Positions 42,781 through 56,008 of a stretch of DNA of 64,000 nucleotides are shown here, in pieces. Source of the stretch: Paraspadella gotoi (Eukaryota > Chaetognatha); assembly GCA_051294375.1 (NCBI GenBank), contig CM119265.1, positions 20,680,221 through 20,744,220 on the forward strand, given 5' to 3'. Both the position numbers and the translations under genes were made by a program. Numbering within the stretch: the stretch's first letter is position 1; each line of letters begins with the position of its first letter. The notes under the pieces are model-generated. The model was not told the DNA's origin. It made no database searches and saw nothing but the letters and a program-made list of their open reading frames with translations.

Positions 42781-43209
42781 TTTTCTCCTCTCTGTGAGTC
42801 AATAGTGTACCGTTAACTTATTGTTATTATGTGTATTATTGTTATTCTGTAGTTAAGTTATTTTTCAATTTGTTTTTTTTTTGAATTTGCTATATTCTAT
42901 TCTCTAAGCAACTACTTCATACTCGAGTGTTTCTAATCTAAGAATCTTCTTGAATCATATACGCGATCGTTTTTGCGGCTCAAATCTCCACAAATAGGTT
43001 TATACTCGGTACCCGTATTCTCCTTGTCTTGTTCAATTACAAATGTGTTAGTATTTATTATTTTATAAATATCTTTTCTCCTTTTATACAATGCATACTA
43101 GTTTTCGCTGAGGACAGAAAAAATACGTGCTGAGGCGACTTCAGGTGGCAGCTGTGGGTTAAGACAGGAGATGAGAGATTGAGAGGAGAGGAAGCGAAGG
43201 ATAGATCGA

Positions 43210-43240
<31 letters not shown>

Positions 43241-44159
43241 CGAGAGAAAGAATTAAATGGGGGATTTCAAGTCGTTTCTTTCGATAAAGAAAAACGATGA
43301 ATAAGAAAATTCCTTTTTGCTAGGAAATTACTCTCAACTTTATTCCTCGAGAAGGCGAAAGCGAAAAATCCATCCATTTTAAATTATTTCCTCTTCTCCT
43401 GAAGATGGAAAAACGAATTTGATTTTTCCTTACTTTTTTTTTTCTATTTTAACCTAATTTTTTTTTTATTTTTTTTTCTCTTACCCAGTTTCCCGTCGCG
43501 TTTTGCTGTTATTCTTTCTTTTTTCCCCCCGTCTATTCCCCTTTCCATTCTTGTTTTTTTCTTTCTCTTTTTTTTCCCATTCTCCCTCGTTTTTGCTTTT
43601 CTCTCTCTTTTTCGTTTTCCGTGAAGAGTTTTTTTATTTCTCTTTTTTATCCTTTCCTATCGAACAACATTGGTCTTTAAATTTTTTTGGTTTTTCCCTT
43701 CTTATTTTTTTATTTTTTTGGAAACATTTTTAATCTCTGAATGAATTACAAATCATTCATCTCATCTACTCTCATTACCTTTCATCTTCTTGTCCTCCTT
43801 TTTCTTCTTCTGTTTTATCTTTTTCTCCCCGTTACAGTATTTGTTTTAAATCTCATGCCATACTCTTAAATCTTGTCTTCACCCTTAATCAGATTCTCAA
43901 TCTCTTTTCTCAAATAACTCCTCTCTTAGGTCTCTCCTTTACTACTCTACTCTCTCTCTCGTGATAACACTGAATCCTAACTTCAGTGTATATATCTGAC
44001 TTTAAAACATACCGTCTTTTTTCCTTTATATTTTTCTGGTCCCTATTCTTGACTTTTTCGCTTTACCGTCCGCTCTATCATTGTCCGTTCTTATACAATT
44101 CTGTTTCAGATCGTCTTTATCGTCGTTTCCTTGTAATCCTCATTACAACCAAATCGAAG
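42781..44159. other. Non-coding CT-rich stretch
   Basis: AT-rich then strongly pyrimidine-rich (about 43390-43730), with a (GA)n near 43210-43232. I see no gene. Confidence 0.5.
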
Positions 44160-47100
44160 CATTCTTAGATCCCCGTTCCGTCTAAAAAAACCGACACGTT
44201 TGATCGGTAGTTTCTCGCTGAGACCGGTTCCCGACTTTTATCGTAACACTGGAGTTCGATATTACTCTGACTTGTCTACCTGCGCTCCGTTTCCGAGAGG
44301 TATCTTAACATCAATCCTTTCGTTAATCTATATAATTAGCTTCGTTCTGCAGCATCATTTCATTCATGTGTATTTTATTCCTCGCTTATTTAGGTGGGTA
44401 TGTCCTCTTGGGCACTTTAATCCTCTTTCATATCGGGTTATCCCCTCGTCACCTCCCCGCCCCCCTAATTTTATCTCCACTCCTTTAGGGTTTCCTTTCT
44501 TTTTCCTCTTTTCTTAATTTCCTTGTTGCCGTCGCGATACACACCGTCGCCACCACGCTGCCCACTAGAGAGCTGGCTGCGCATGACGCCGGGTGTGCTC
44601 GACCAAAGGCGGGTCGGGTCCGGACGTTCCAAGCCTGCTGGAGACAAGTTGAAACATCTCGACCTCTGTATGTACATTCCAGTTTCAGCCTCGGTTGACG
44701 TATGGTTGTCTGGATCAGCGCCGCTGTGAATGTGTTCGCCTCTGATTTACCTGCGGTCTGGGTGCCTGCCGTCGAAGAGGTCGCCGTCTTTTTATTAAGA
44801 GGCTATATGACGTATTATCGTCTTATCTCGATATTTACTCCGAATGCTACACGTAGAGTAGGTGCTACTTCGCAGATTAGCATGCAACCTCTAAAATGTC
44901 ACTTTTCTGGTCGGTCTCTTTGTGGTGAGTCGCGGTCCGTCAGGTTGGGTTGCGTTTATGGTTTTTCCGAGGTCTGAGGTGGTCCTCTCCCACTTTACCG
45001 TTAAAACTGGTACGTATACTGACAAATCTTGGTCCTAATAGTTATAGTCTGGACTCGTTCCTCCTCATTTCTAAGGTTGTTCCTTTTACAGAAAAAAAAA
45101 CCTTCAACAATCTTGAAGGGAGCTGCTAGCGCGCGCGCCTTTTCAGGAACCTAGAGAAACGCTATAAAGGGGATCCATTTTCATCATAGGCTAACATGGG
45201 CTTAAGCAAAATACAGCAGAGTGGGTTTAGTATGTAGTTCATGCTATTTCATGTGGGCATAGTGACTGAGGAGGTCATGCCATGTTCAACATAATGTCAT
45301 GGTTCATGTCACGAAAATACCGTTAAATAAGGCAACACTTGCGCAGAACGCAAACATTTGGCTTGACGATTACCGTTCTTGTTTCTCTCTAGGTTTTTTT
45401 TCATGTTAAGCTTTAGCTAAACAATAATTTAAAATCCATTAAGAAATTCTTGTTCCCGGCGCGACGGCGACCATATGAGGATGACACGGAAGACTCCGCC
45501 CGCCCGCCGACGGCGATTTTTCATACACTATGCTCTATTCAGACGGACCGAAAGCGGCACGATAAAATCAAACACCGAGGTCTCCAACGAGAAGAGACTC
45601 TTCTTCGGCCGCCTTTGGTGAGCGGTCGGCGGTGGGTACCTCGACAAAAAAAGCGGATCCGACCGAGGCCGGCTGACAATCAACTCAAGTATCGGGGCGG
45701 CGGGGTAGGAAAGAACTCTATCCGCTTTACTCCTAGAGAAGAGGCGCATCGAGAGGCAGTAATACAAGGCTCGTTCCTGGGCGCGAGAGAGTGATGAGCG
45801 GCGGCGGCGCTGCCTCGGCGAGAACGTGGAGACTCGTCAAGACGTCGACAGAGTCCTTCGGAATTGAGAGATGGGATGAGACGATCAGGGACGAGAGGCC
45901 GTGAGAGGTTTCGGTCGCTGGTGAAGGAGGCGGTTGTCCTGTGGGTGCGATAGAGTAGAGAGACAGAGTGAGTAGAAGACGTGGAAGGAGACTATGAGAG
46001 AGAGAGGAGGTGTTCGCGAAAGAGATAGTAGATATTGCGATTTTATCTGAAAGTAAGGAAAAATAAAGTGATTTTCTTCTCCTTGACCTAGTGAGGAGTT
46101 GATGTGCGAAAGTTTTTATATACAATAGATCTCTATGTTCCGACTCTCATTATTAATTTACTTGTGTACTCCTTGATTTTAAATTAATTAATCGCTCGAT
46201 TTATCTTTACTCTATTTCGTTACAATTTCAATATATCATTCAATGCTTTTAGTTATTTTCGCGTGTCCAATATACATATACATATTTCCCTCATCAATCG
46301 CTGTTCATACATCAGCTTCATCAATCCACATCAATCACACTATTCAGCCAACAAAACTTACCGTTTCTGCACTCTCATACCCGGCATCAAGTCTCTTCTA
46401 TCATACCTTCCGTGGTGAGAATCCCGACACGGCGTCTCCAGCATTCATCTCTTATCTCTCTTTCCCGTCGTGCGTCGCTTTTTATTCCATTATTTTCACA
46501 TGAAGCACTCATCGGTACTGGAATATTTCTTTTCATTTGCGCCGCTCTCTCCTTACGCGTCCGACGCCGGCGCGACCGCTGCCGCGGCAGCCGCTGACAC
46601 TGGCCGCAGACGCCGCAGCAACCCCTTCTTCAACTACTCGGAATCTCGCGTGATGTGGACGGTCTCTAGACACTGATTCTCCTACCTGTGTTTTCAGGTC
46701 TCCATCGTCGGCTGGAACCCTATACGAACGACTCCGTCTTCTACTTCTTCTTTCGTCGACTTCTGATGCTCGAATATATCCGAAGCGTCGTCGTTTCTTC
46801 TACATAAATACCGCTCTGTTATCTTCATTTTTTCCATCCTTCTTGCACGTCTTCTGCCGTCCGACGAATATGACGACCCGGTGCCTGATGTGTCGGCTCG
46901 GCGCCTCGGCGACGCCGCGAGTCCTTCTCGGCTTTTTGAACGTCAAAGAAGGTGCGCTGCGAATAGCTTCCTCATCTCTCTGGCGCAGACGTATGGACGC
47001 CTTACTTGTGTACGGGCAATGCGTATCATCCTTTGCCTTTCACTAATTTCATCTTTCCTCCTTCTTCTCATCCCAAATATTCGTTCTCACTTTCTCTGAC

Positions 47101-47571
47101 GTTGCTGTTCTGGTCGTCAAATCGGCGCGGTGGGTCACCGAGTCACGGTGACCTCGTAACCCGCCGCGTCAATCGTCGCGTTTCCGTCCCGATCGTCGTC
47201 GGATGTGACCGTAGATTGAAGATTCATCCATCTGATTAATTGTATGACAGTTCTTGGAAAAAAGTGGGTGACGACGGAGGACTGAATGTGAGGAGACAAG
47301 AGGGGAAACAGAGAAGACGGCGGACATGATAGCTCGGAATAATATAAATAGCGATCGCTGAACCTCGGGAGTGTTAAATAAGTCTTTTTGATTTTCGTCA
47401 GAGTCAAACGTTTGTCTTTAAATCTTTTTTTTTTTCGGTGGTATAGTGGTGTGTTTTTTTTTTTTGTATTTACAAATCATTTTTCTAAGGGCTTCTTCTC
47501 AAACGCTCTGTCAACGTCCCCCCTCTCCTCTCCTTACAATATCAGCAACTCATTCTCGAGACGTTTTTCGA
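44160..47571. repeat. Duplicated block F, copy 1 (expanded, indel-rich)
   Basis: Collinear with 48980-50945 but about 1.4 kb longer through scattered insertions. Shared landmarks are GTTCCCGACTT, GTACATTCCAGTTTCAG, TCGGTCTCTCCCACTT, TTACCGTTCTTGTTT, AACCCGCCG and TAGCGATCGCTGAA. Open frames here change frame between the copies and are not conserved. Confidence 0.7.
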
Positions 47572-47709
47572 ATGAAAGAAATTACATATGGGAATTTGAT
47601 AATGGGGGTTAGAGATCAAGCGATGGGAATAAGAGAATCAGTAAATCATCTGAGGTCAGAAGCAAAGGATCTAGATCCAAAATTTGGTTGGTATTTCCTC
47701 TTTACGTTT

Positions 47710-47747
<38 letters not shown>

Positions 47748-48855
47748 NNNNNNNNNNNNNNNNNNNNNNNNNNNNNNNNNNNNNNNNNNNNNNNNNNNNN
47801 NNNNNNNNNNNNNNNNNNNNNNNNNNNNNNNNNNNNNNNNNNNNNNNNNNNNNNNNNNNNNNNNNNNNNNNNNNNNNNTCTCTTCACGTGAATTATTTCC
47901 CCGTGGTCGTCAATTCGAACTCTCTATATCTGAGTCATAACAACTTTTGCTCCGAAAGATGAATCGCAATTTTCGTTTTGACCCCAGATTTTTCTCCGTC
48001 GGTGAGCGAAGGCACGAATGTCCAATCCCAGGATTCAATTCAATTCATAATGTAAATTTGGGTTTTTAAGCGAGAATTTAACTCAGCTTTTTTTCGCTCT
48101 CACCATTTCACGATTAACCTCGAAAGCGTCTCGGGACTATGTTGCTAAATTGTTTATACTACTTCTAGCATGATTATTCAAGACTTTTTTATCATATAAA
48201 GTTAGTCAGAGCAGCTGTCGAAGATTCTTTCACTTTTTGACCGGCTGTCGGCCTGTCGGCCTGTCGGCCTGTCAGCCCNNNNNNNNNNNNNNNNNNNNNN
48301 NNNNNNNNNNNNNNNNNNNNNNNNNNNNNNNNNNNNNNNNNNNNNNNNNNNNNNNNNNNNNNNNNNNNNNNNNNNNNNNNNNNNNNNNNNNNNNNNNNNN
48401 NNNNNNNNNNNNNNNNNNNNNNNNNNNNNNNNNNNNNNNNNNNNNNNNNNNNNNNNNNNNNNNNNNNNNNNNNNNNNNNNNNNNNNNNNNNNNNNNTGGG
48501 AAATATGGGCTTTTGCTTCTGAAAGAGGGGGTTGAGCGTTGAGCAGTGGGTCCAGAGGGGTGGGAAGAGAAATAAAGATNNNNNNNNNNGAGAGAGAGAT
48601 GTGTATATAGACGAGTGCCCTTTTCAACTACAAATCAGATAAACAAAAGAGTTTAAAATACAAATAAAATGTGAAAAGCTGTGTATTAATAAAAAATAGA
48701 AGCTTGCTTATTCTACATTCAGCGCGAAACAAGCGTAATTCAAGATTCCCTCACAATTCATATCGAGTTTCAAAATCTCCGATCGTTTTTCCAAAAAAGG
48801 TTAAATTAATTTCCTCTTTCTCGCGGTTCAAGTTCACTCAGCGACTAGACAGGGC

Positions 48856-48944
<89 letters not shown>

Positions 48945-48980
48945 GACCTAGTGCGCTAAAAACGTCTTTTCCTATTTTTA
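47572..48980. repeat. Duplicated block E, copy 2
   Basis: Second copy of block E. It is interrupted by N gaps at 47748-47878 (after a CT run), 48279-48496 and 48580-48589, and ends with a (CT)n run of about 84 bp at 48857-48940. It directly follows block F copy 1. Confidence 0.75.
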
Positions 48981-50112
48981 TGTCTTTTGACTTTTCGTCG
49001 TCGTCATTGTCGTCGTCGTCCTTCCAACAAATCGAGATTCTTAGATCCGTTCGTAAAACCGACGATCATTTTCGCCTGAGCCGTTCCCGACTTCGTAACA
49101 CTGGGTTCGATCTCCTGACGTTACCAGGCTCGTTCCCGAGAGGTAAAATCTCGATCGCGTTTTATGGTTCTTCCCCCCCCCCTAATTTTTCCTCCTTAGG
49201 TTCCTTTCTTTTCCTCTTTCTTATTTTCCTTTGTTGCCGCCGACGTCGCCGCTGCCACTAGAGAGGCGATGGGAGTGGCCGTTCCAGCTGAAGTGAAACA
49301 TCTTCGACCTCTCGTTGTACATTCCAGTTTCAGGTTGACGTGATGGTTGTTGTGATCGGCCTTGTGAATGTGGTTGCCTTTTAACGCGTTTTCTCGAGGT
49401 CGTCCGTTTAAAAGGCTTTGACTTTATCGTTTGAATACTCGATGATCAGAGTACTCGCAGAGCAACTTTAAAAGTCACTTTTCGGTTGGTCTGTCGGTCC
49501 GTCAGTCGGTTGGTATGTCTTTCCATCGGTCTCTCCCACTTACGTTAAAAATGCGTATAATTTGTCTATAGTTGGTTGCTCATTTGTTAAAACAGAAAAA
49601 ACCTCAAATCTAAGGGACTGCTAGCGCCGCCTTTAGGAAATCCTAAAACTATAAGGACATGTCATAAATACATGGGCTAAGAAAGTTATTGTAGTCATGT
49701 ATTCATGTCATGTTAGGTCATGCCATTTCACATAATGTCATGTCATGTCACGAGAAATACACGTTATAAGGCAATCACTTGCGGCGCAACACATTTGAAT
49801 TACCGTTCTTGTTTTTTAGGTTTTTAATTTAACTTTTAGCTAAAATAATTTTAAAATTAGAATTCTTGCCGCGCGACGGCGATATGAAATGAAACAAAAG
49901 ACTCCGCCGCCGCCGACGATTAAACTTTCTTCCGGCGACGTAACCCGAAGTTCAACGAGAAACTCTTTTCGGCCTTTTGTCGGTCGGTGACTCGACGATA
50001 AAAAGACCGACCGACCGACAATCAACTCAAGTATCGGAGAAAATTTCGCTTTTATCTAAGAGGAAAAATCTGTTCCTTGAAGAGAGAGAGAGAGAGAGAG
50101 AAAAGAGAGAGG

Positions 50113-50154
<42 letters not shown>

Positions 50155-50945
50155 GCCGAGAAGAGAATGACGACATTATGAAATAAAAAAAAAGTTTTCT
50201 CATGCCAGGATGAAGCTGCTCAAGCCGCCAAATTAATAGACTGAGGCGACTCTGTTTAATTAACGATTTATCTTACCGTTACAATTTCAATTTAAAGTTG
50301 GGGCATTTGTCTAAGTCAAAAAACAAACAAAAACTATTGATGATAGGATCAGTTTAAACGGGAATCAGTATTCTTTGCTTCCCTCACTTTACTATTTTCA
50401 CATAAGATAAGAATATTCTTTTCATTTGGCCCACGAATCTCGATTTTAATGAACTATTTATAGTATTTATAACTTTTATCTTCATACCTCCTCTTCGTCC
50501 TGCTTTCCCTCCTTTCGCCTCGGCTTCTCGGCTTCCTAATTTTCACTTCCTACTTCTCATCTTCTTCCTTTCCTAATTTTCATCTTCCTCCTTCTCTCAT
50601 CCCAAATATTTTCCTCTTCCGAGATCGGGTGGCGTCCACCAGTCACGTGACCTTCGTAACCCGCCGGTCAATCGTCGTCGTCGTCGTCGTCATTGCCGTA
50701 AAGATTATCATCAATTAAGACATTCTTGAAATGTGCAACGGGGAATGAATGTGAGGGACAGAAACAGGAAACGGATGATAGTAAATAATAGTAAATAGCG
50801 ATCGCTGAAGGGGATGTAAAAGTCTTTTGATTTTTCGTCAGAGTCAACGTTTGTCTTTAATCTTTTTTTTTTTTTTTTTGTATTAAAACTTTTCTAAGCT
50901 TCTTTAAACGTTCTCCTTCTTACAAAAGCAATCATTCAAGATGTA
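48981..50945. repeat. Duplicated block F, copy 2
   Basis: The shorter, cleaner version of block F. Contains a (GA)n region at about 50081-50152. The internal segment 49480-49830 recurs twice in inverted orientation at 51.6-52.5 kb. No conserved coding frame. Confidence 0.75.
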
Positions 50946-51589
50946 ATATCAAGCGAAAAAAAGGTTGGAAAATTGTAATGTAGTGGATTATGGTATCTTG
51001 AATGTTGGTTATCTGAAGATAGGCCGCTCAATATAAATCTACTCGGTGATCAAGAATCAAGTTTTTTTAGCTTGAGCATTCCGAGCATGCTAGCAGCTAT
51101 GAATTTTCGCCTCAAAAACAAACAAAAAAAAATCCCAACAACACAAAACTTTTGGACTCCGTCATAATTTCTGAACAAATAATAGTACAAAACATTTTTT
51201 TTTAGAAAATAAACTTTACAAACCCCAGAAAGTTTTTTTTTCCTAAGCCGGAACTGAGGTTCGCTTTCCATTCCTTACTCTCGGCAAATTCCCCCCGCCG
51301 CCTTACCCGCTTTCACCACTCTCGTTCCATCCTCCGACGAGAGAGAGAGAGAAGAGAGAGAGAGAGGAGAGAGAGAGGAGAGGAGAGAGAGAGAGAGAGA
51401 GAGAATCAAATCGACGCCGTTTGTTTTTCTTCTCTTTTTTGACGCCAAAATCTCTTAGACAGTTGAGTGAAACGTTTCAATTGAAACTTGTAAGGTATTC
51501 TTTTTAATTTTTTTTTTTTTTTATCAAATTGGCTCAAAATCAAACATTCGAAAAACCAAAGTAACCTAAATTGAAGTGACTTAATGACA

Positions 51590-52560
51590 GACCGTTAATG
51601 AATATAAGTGACTATTTTGCTACAATAAATTTAAACATAATTAACAAGAACGGTAATTCTAATGTGTTGCGCCGCAGTGACTTTATTTTTACGTGAATTT
51701 CTCTTTGATTACATGATATAACATGACATGACATGACTAAAAAACTTTTTTTGCCTGTGAATTTATGACATGCACTGCATCAAAATTCCATCTTTTCTTC
51801 CTTATTGTTTTAGGAATTCCTGAAGGCGTCGCTAGCAGTCCCTTAGATTTGAGGTTTTTTTCTGTCTTAACAAATGAGCAACCAACTATAAGCAAATTAT
51901 ATGTATTTTTAATGTAAGTGGCACAGACCGACGGACAGACAGACCGACCGAAAAGTGACTTATAGAATTGCTCCGCGAATACTCGCGGCGCAACTAAAGA
52001 GAAAANNNNNNNNNNCGACCGAAAAGTGACTGATAGAATTGCTCCGCGAATACTCGCGGCGTAACTAAAGAGAAAAGAATCTTAAAGAGCCCTCGGAAAA
52101 AAATTGTAGAATCACATAGCTGACTTAATGACAGACCGTTAATGAATATAAGTGACTTATTTTGCTACAATAAATTTAAACATAATTAACAAAGAACGGT
52201 AATTCTAATGTGTGCGCCGCAGTGACTTATTTTTTACGTGATTTCTCTTTGATTACATGATATAACATGACATGACATGACTAAAAAACTTTTTTTGCCT
52301 GTGATATTTATGACATGCACTGCATCAAAATTCCATCTTTTCTTCCTTATTGTTTTAGGAATTCCTGAAGGCGGCGCTAGCAGTCCCTTAGATTTGAGGT
52401 TTTTTTCTGTCTTAACAAATGAGCAACCAACTATAAGCAAATTATATGTATTTTTAATGAAGTGAACAGACCGACGGACAGACAGACCGACCAAGAAAGT
52501 GACTGATAGAATTGCTCCGCGAATACTCGCGCGTAACTAAAGAGAAAAGAATCTTAAAGA
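51590..52560. repeat. Two tandem inverted copies of part of block F
   Basis: Units at about 51590-52080 and 52125-52560 are nearly identical. Both are the reverse complement of the 49480-49830 segment (AGTCCCTTAGATTTGAGG, ACAAATGAGCAACCAACTAT, CATGACATGACATGAC). Sequence on both sides of the 10-N gap at 52006-52015 is the same (CGACCGAAAAGTGACT onward). Confidence 0.75.
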
Positions 52561-52575
52561 GCCCTCGAAAAAAAT

Positions 52576-52737
52576 ACAAACATTTTCTTCTTCTTTTTTT
52601 TCTTTTCCTAATTTTTTTTTTTTTTTAAATTTTGAAAAATCGTNNNNNNNNNNNNNNNNNNNNNNNNNTACAAACATTTTCTTCTTCTTTCTTTTCTTTT
52701 CCTAATTTTTTTTTTTTTTTAAATTTTGAAAAATCAT
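52576..52737. other. Repeated contig end flanking a 25-N gap
   Basis: About 68 bp from TACAAACATTTTCTTCTTCT to TTTTGAAAAATC occurs on both sides of the gap 52644-52668. This is what an unmerged overlap between adjacent contigs would look like. Confidence 0.7.
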
Positions 52738-54521
52738 TTTCATTGTTTTTTTCGCTACGCAATTATTTGCCATTTAACTCGAGGCGTAAAGCGGCGCAAC
52801 CTCCTTTCTTAGTCCCCCTCTTTTTCACTCTATTTTTTGGCATTTTTTCCCTTTTTCTCTCTTTTTTTTTCTCCTTCCTTCGCCCACCCCTTCCTTACCC
52901 CTCTCTCCTCCCTACCCCCTTCCATCTCCCTCGAGTCTCACCGTCTCTCCCCTCAGATCTGCTTTCGCATCGCGTTATCCTCACAAATTCTTTCCTCTTC
53001 TCCTGTTTGTTCTTAAATTCTTCTTATCTGGCGAAATTTCGGGTCCAGCGTCGCTGAAAAAAAAAATAAAGAATCGCGCTTTCGGTCTCTTTACTCCCTT
53101 TATATCTTGTCTCCTTCTGCTTCTTCTTTTTTTTTTCATTTTCTCCTTTCTCTCTTTAGTTTTCTCCTTCTCGCTACTTATTATCCTCACGCTTCCTTAC
53201 CGTTGTGTTTTTTTTTAATTTAGTAACGTTGTACTTCTTTTCTTTCGTCTCTTCTATTTTTTCCGTCTCCTTCTCTCCGCCTCATATTCTCCCTCTCCTG
53301 CTTTGTTCTCCTCTCTTATTTTGGTCGTCTCCTTCCCGCGGCGCATCACTTCTGTTTACGGCTGCATTCCGAGTCTTTTATAATTCACAGAGCGAGAAGG
53401 AGATGGCGCGAGTGAATCTCGTGTCACGACGACAGTGAGAATGAAATTCGGTGATTGGATCAACTCGTTTGTTGCGGTTTGGTGAGGCCGGTCGAATTTA
53501 CTCTAAGGTCAGGTCGTAGCGACGAGAGGCAAATCCTCACCACGAAAAATTCACACGTTGCGTTTACAGTAAGGCACGCCTCTGGGCAGGGGGCAAACAA
53601 TTTGCAAAAGACTCAGTTTATTATTATCCTTAGTCTTTATTTCACAATAACATTTAATCTTCTGAAAGACATCCTGGAAGACATTCTAAGGAAGAGATGA
53701 TAGACATTCTGTTAATGAACTGTTAAACTAGCTACTTTTAAAGTTTGTAACTTTAAACTAGATAGTGTTAAAGTACATACATTTGTATGTTATACATAAT
53801 TCAGATATGTTCGCCGATAACAATTCATAATTTTCATTAAATTAGATGTATATTAGGCGTAGTAAAATTCCTAAGTTTAACTTTAATTAAATTCTAAAGT
53901 GAGGAACGAACAAACATTATACTTATGAACATTTATGTATAAAAAAATTTATAATAAATTTTACAATTTACGCAGTAGGCCATATTTATACTAGTACTAA
54001 ACCAATAAATGTTAAAATTTCAAAACAGTTTTTTCTAAGATTTTTTTGCAGATTTGGATTCGTCATAAAAAAGTTGATAAAAAGAAATATAACTTCTTTT
54101 TGAAAAATTCCTTCATTAAGTGGGTCAAAAATTAAGAAAAAGTCTATATTTTAAACTGAAATTTAACTTTTTATATATTAAATATAGTTTTTTTTAATTT
54201 AACCTACTTAATGAAAGAATTTTTAAAAAATGAATTATATTTTCTTTTATTCAACTTTTGACGAAGATTCAAATCTGCAATCAAAATTAAAAAAAGCCTA
54301 TTTTGAAATTTTTCGATTTTATAAGGATCAGTACTATATATAAATATAGCCTACTGGCGAAAAAAAAAAACATAAAATTAATTTTTTTACAAATTAATGT
54401 TCACTGATGGTATGTTGTTCATAATTGACTTTTAGAAATTTTTGTATGTAACTTTCACTACGCCTTAATGTATATGTTACTGAATATACCTTTTCATATT
54501 TATCTAATATAAATAAATTCT

Positions 54522-54590
<69 letters not shown>

Positions 54591-54720
54591 AATTTTCTCA
54601 GTTGAATTTCAACACTCGTGTCCAAGGTGGGAGTTGGTTTCTTCAAGTTTGCATTTGCTAAGCCTCGCCCCCAGACGAAAGCGGAAAGCCAAACCAAGAG
54701 ATGTTTTTTCTTGTGGAAAA
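52738..54720. repeat. Duplicated block D, copy 1
   Basis: Direct repeat of 57178-58520 with high identity: a long pyrimidine-rich tract, then a G/C-balanced stretch with CACAGAGCGAGA, GAATCTCGTGTCACGACGAC and GGGCAGGGGGCAAA, then AT-rich sequence and a (CT)n. Copy 1 carries the 614-bp foldback element that copy 2 lacks. A short ATG frame (MKFGDWINSFVAV, followed by TTTG|GTGAGG) is identical in both copies, but its coding status is unknown. Confidence 0.85.
53854..54467. mobile_element. Foldback MITE (614 bp) with 8-bp target duplication
   Basis: Ends are TAGGCGTAGT and ACTACGCCTTA (inverted, one base indel). The flanks are ATGTATAT at 53846-53853 and again at 54468-54475. The whole element folds on itself: GCAGATTTGGATTCGTC on the left pairs with GACGAAGATTCAAATCTGC on the right, and TTCATTAAGTGGGT pairs with ACCTACTTAATGAA. 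The duplicate block at 58293-58300 has one ATGTATAT and no insert. No transposase frame is present, so it is non-autonomous. An 8-bp duplication fits hAT-type (also P or Merlin) transposases. Confidence 0.85.
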
Positions 54721-54797
54721 AAAAGGGAAAAAAACATGGAACTTTTTTTTACAAAATTCAAAGAACGACACATTCAAAAAATCCAAGGAGAGCGAGC

Positions 54798-54830
<33 letters not shown>

Positions 54831-55964
54831 GAGAGAGAGAGGAGAGAGAAGAGAGAGAGAGAGAGAGTCAAGATGAGAATTCAAATTTTACAATCTTTGG
54901 GGGCCTGAAAATTGTTCTTTTGAATTTGAGATAATGCAAAACGCAATGTTATAAATTTAAATAAATTCGGCCAGAGTCTCTCTTTCAGTTGATTACGCAT
55001 TTCCGATTTTTTCTTCGATTCTTTGTCACTCAATCTCTCTCACTCTATCTTTTTTTTTTCCTGCCTCTTTTTCTTTCTCCTTGTCTTTGTTCTCAACCTC
55101 CTCCCTCCCCCACACCTAAGAAAGAACCGCCCTCCATTCTTTCTTTTTTCTCTCTTCCTCCCTCTCTCTTCTTTTTTTTTCTTGTTGCAAGATTTGTACA
55201 AATTTTAGTAAAATTCTCTATGGTATAATCATTTTTTTCGTTGTTGTCATAGAGATTACAAAGAATTTAATATAGGTTTATTAACGAAAAATAAAATCGT
55301 TGTTAATAAAACCTATATTAAATTCTTTGTAGTTAAAATTCTCTGTAGGTTCTACGTTATATTTTAAACTGTAGGCTTAAAATCTGTCAAGGATGAAAAC
55401 CGATGTGATGAAACAACAATGTTCTCAATGATGATAAGGCAACAAGCTCCTTGCATTTCTACATTGGTTTATTTTGCCTATCAAGCGTCACCAAGCAATC
55501 AAAGATTTAATTTTTTAAGAATAGATGAATCGCGTATATTTTTTTCAAAATCATCCTTTTGTTAAAAAGTAAAAATATATATATTTACATACTGCAATTG
55601 TCTTTTCGAAGTGATAAGTTGAACATGAAATACTTACAAATAGAGTGAGGGCGTTTTTGGGGATATTTGCTGTAATTTTTTTTTTTTTTAAATCTGTGTT
55701 TTTTCCCGATATTCCTTCTCTTACTCTCTCTTTTTTTTATTTATATTAATTTTTCTTAATTTCTTTCTTTTAGTTCTTATCCTCTACTATTCTTTTTTTT
55801 TATTCTTCTCTCCCTCCGGTCTCTCTGTATCATTTTCTCTTTCTCTCTCCTTCGCCCCTTGTTCTCTCCCCATCCCTCTTTATCTCTCTCTTCGCCGGCT
55901 TCCAATTACCGGTAAAACTCTTTCCATATCACGTTCCTTTCCAAACCCGAGCCGGGGGAAACGG

Positions 55965-56008
<44 letters not shown>

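Noticed and set aside
44200-47239. Several open frames of 60-130 codons in block F copy 1
   Set aside because: The collinear copy at 48980-50945 does not keep the frames; scattered indels disrupt them.
48241-48278. CTGTCGGC short tandem as a possible CRISPR-like array
   Set aside because: Only about three contiguous 8-bp units without spacers, in a eukaryotic context.
49100-49125. GGTTCGATCTCC resembling a tRNA B box
   Set aside because: No matching A box or cloverleaf upstream, and the duplicate at about 44250 does not keep it.
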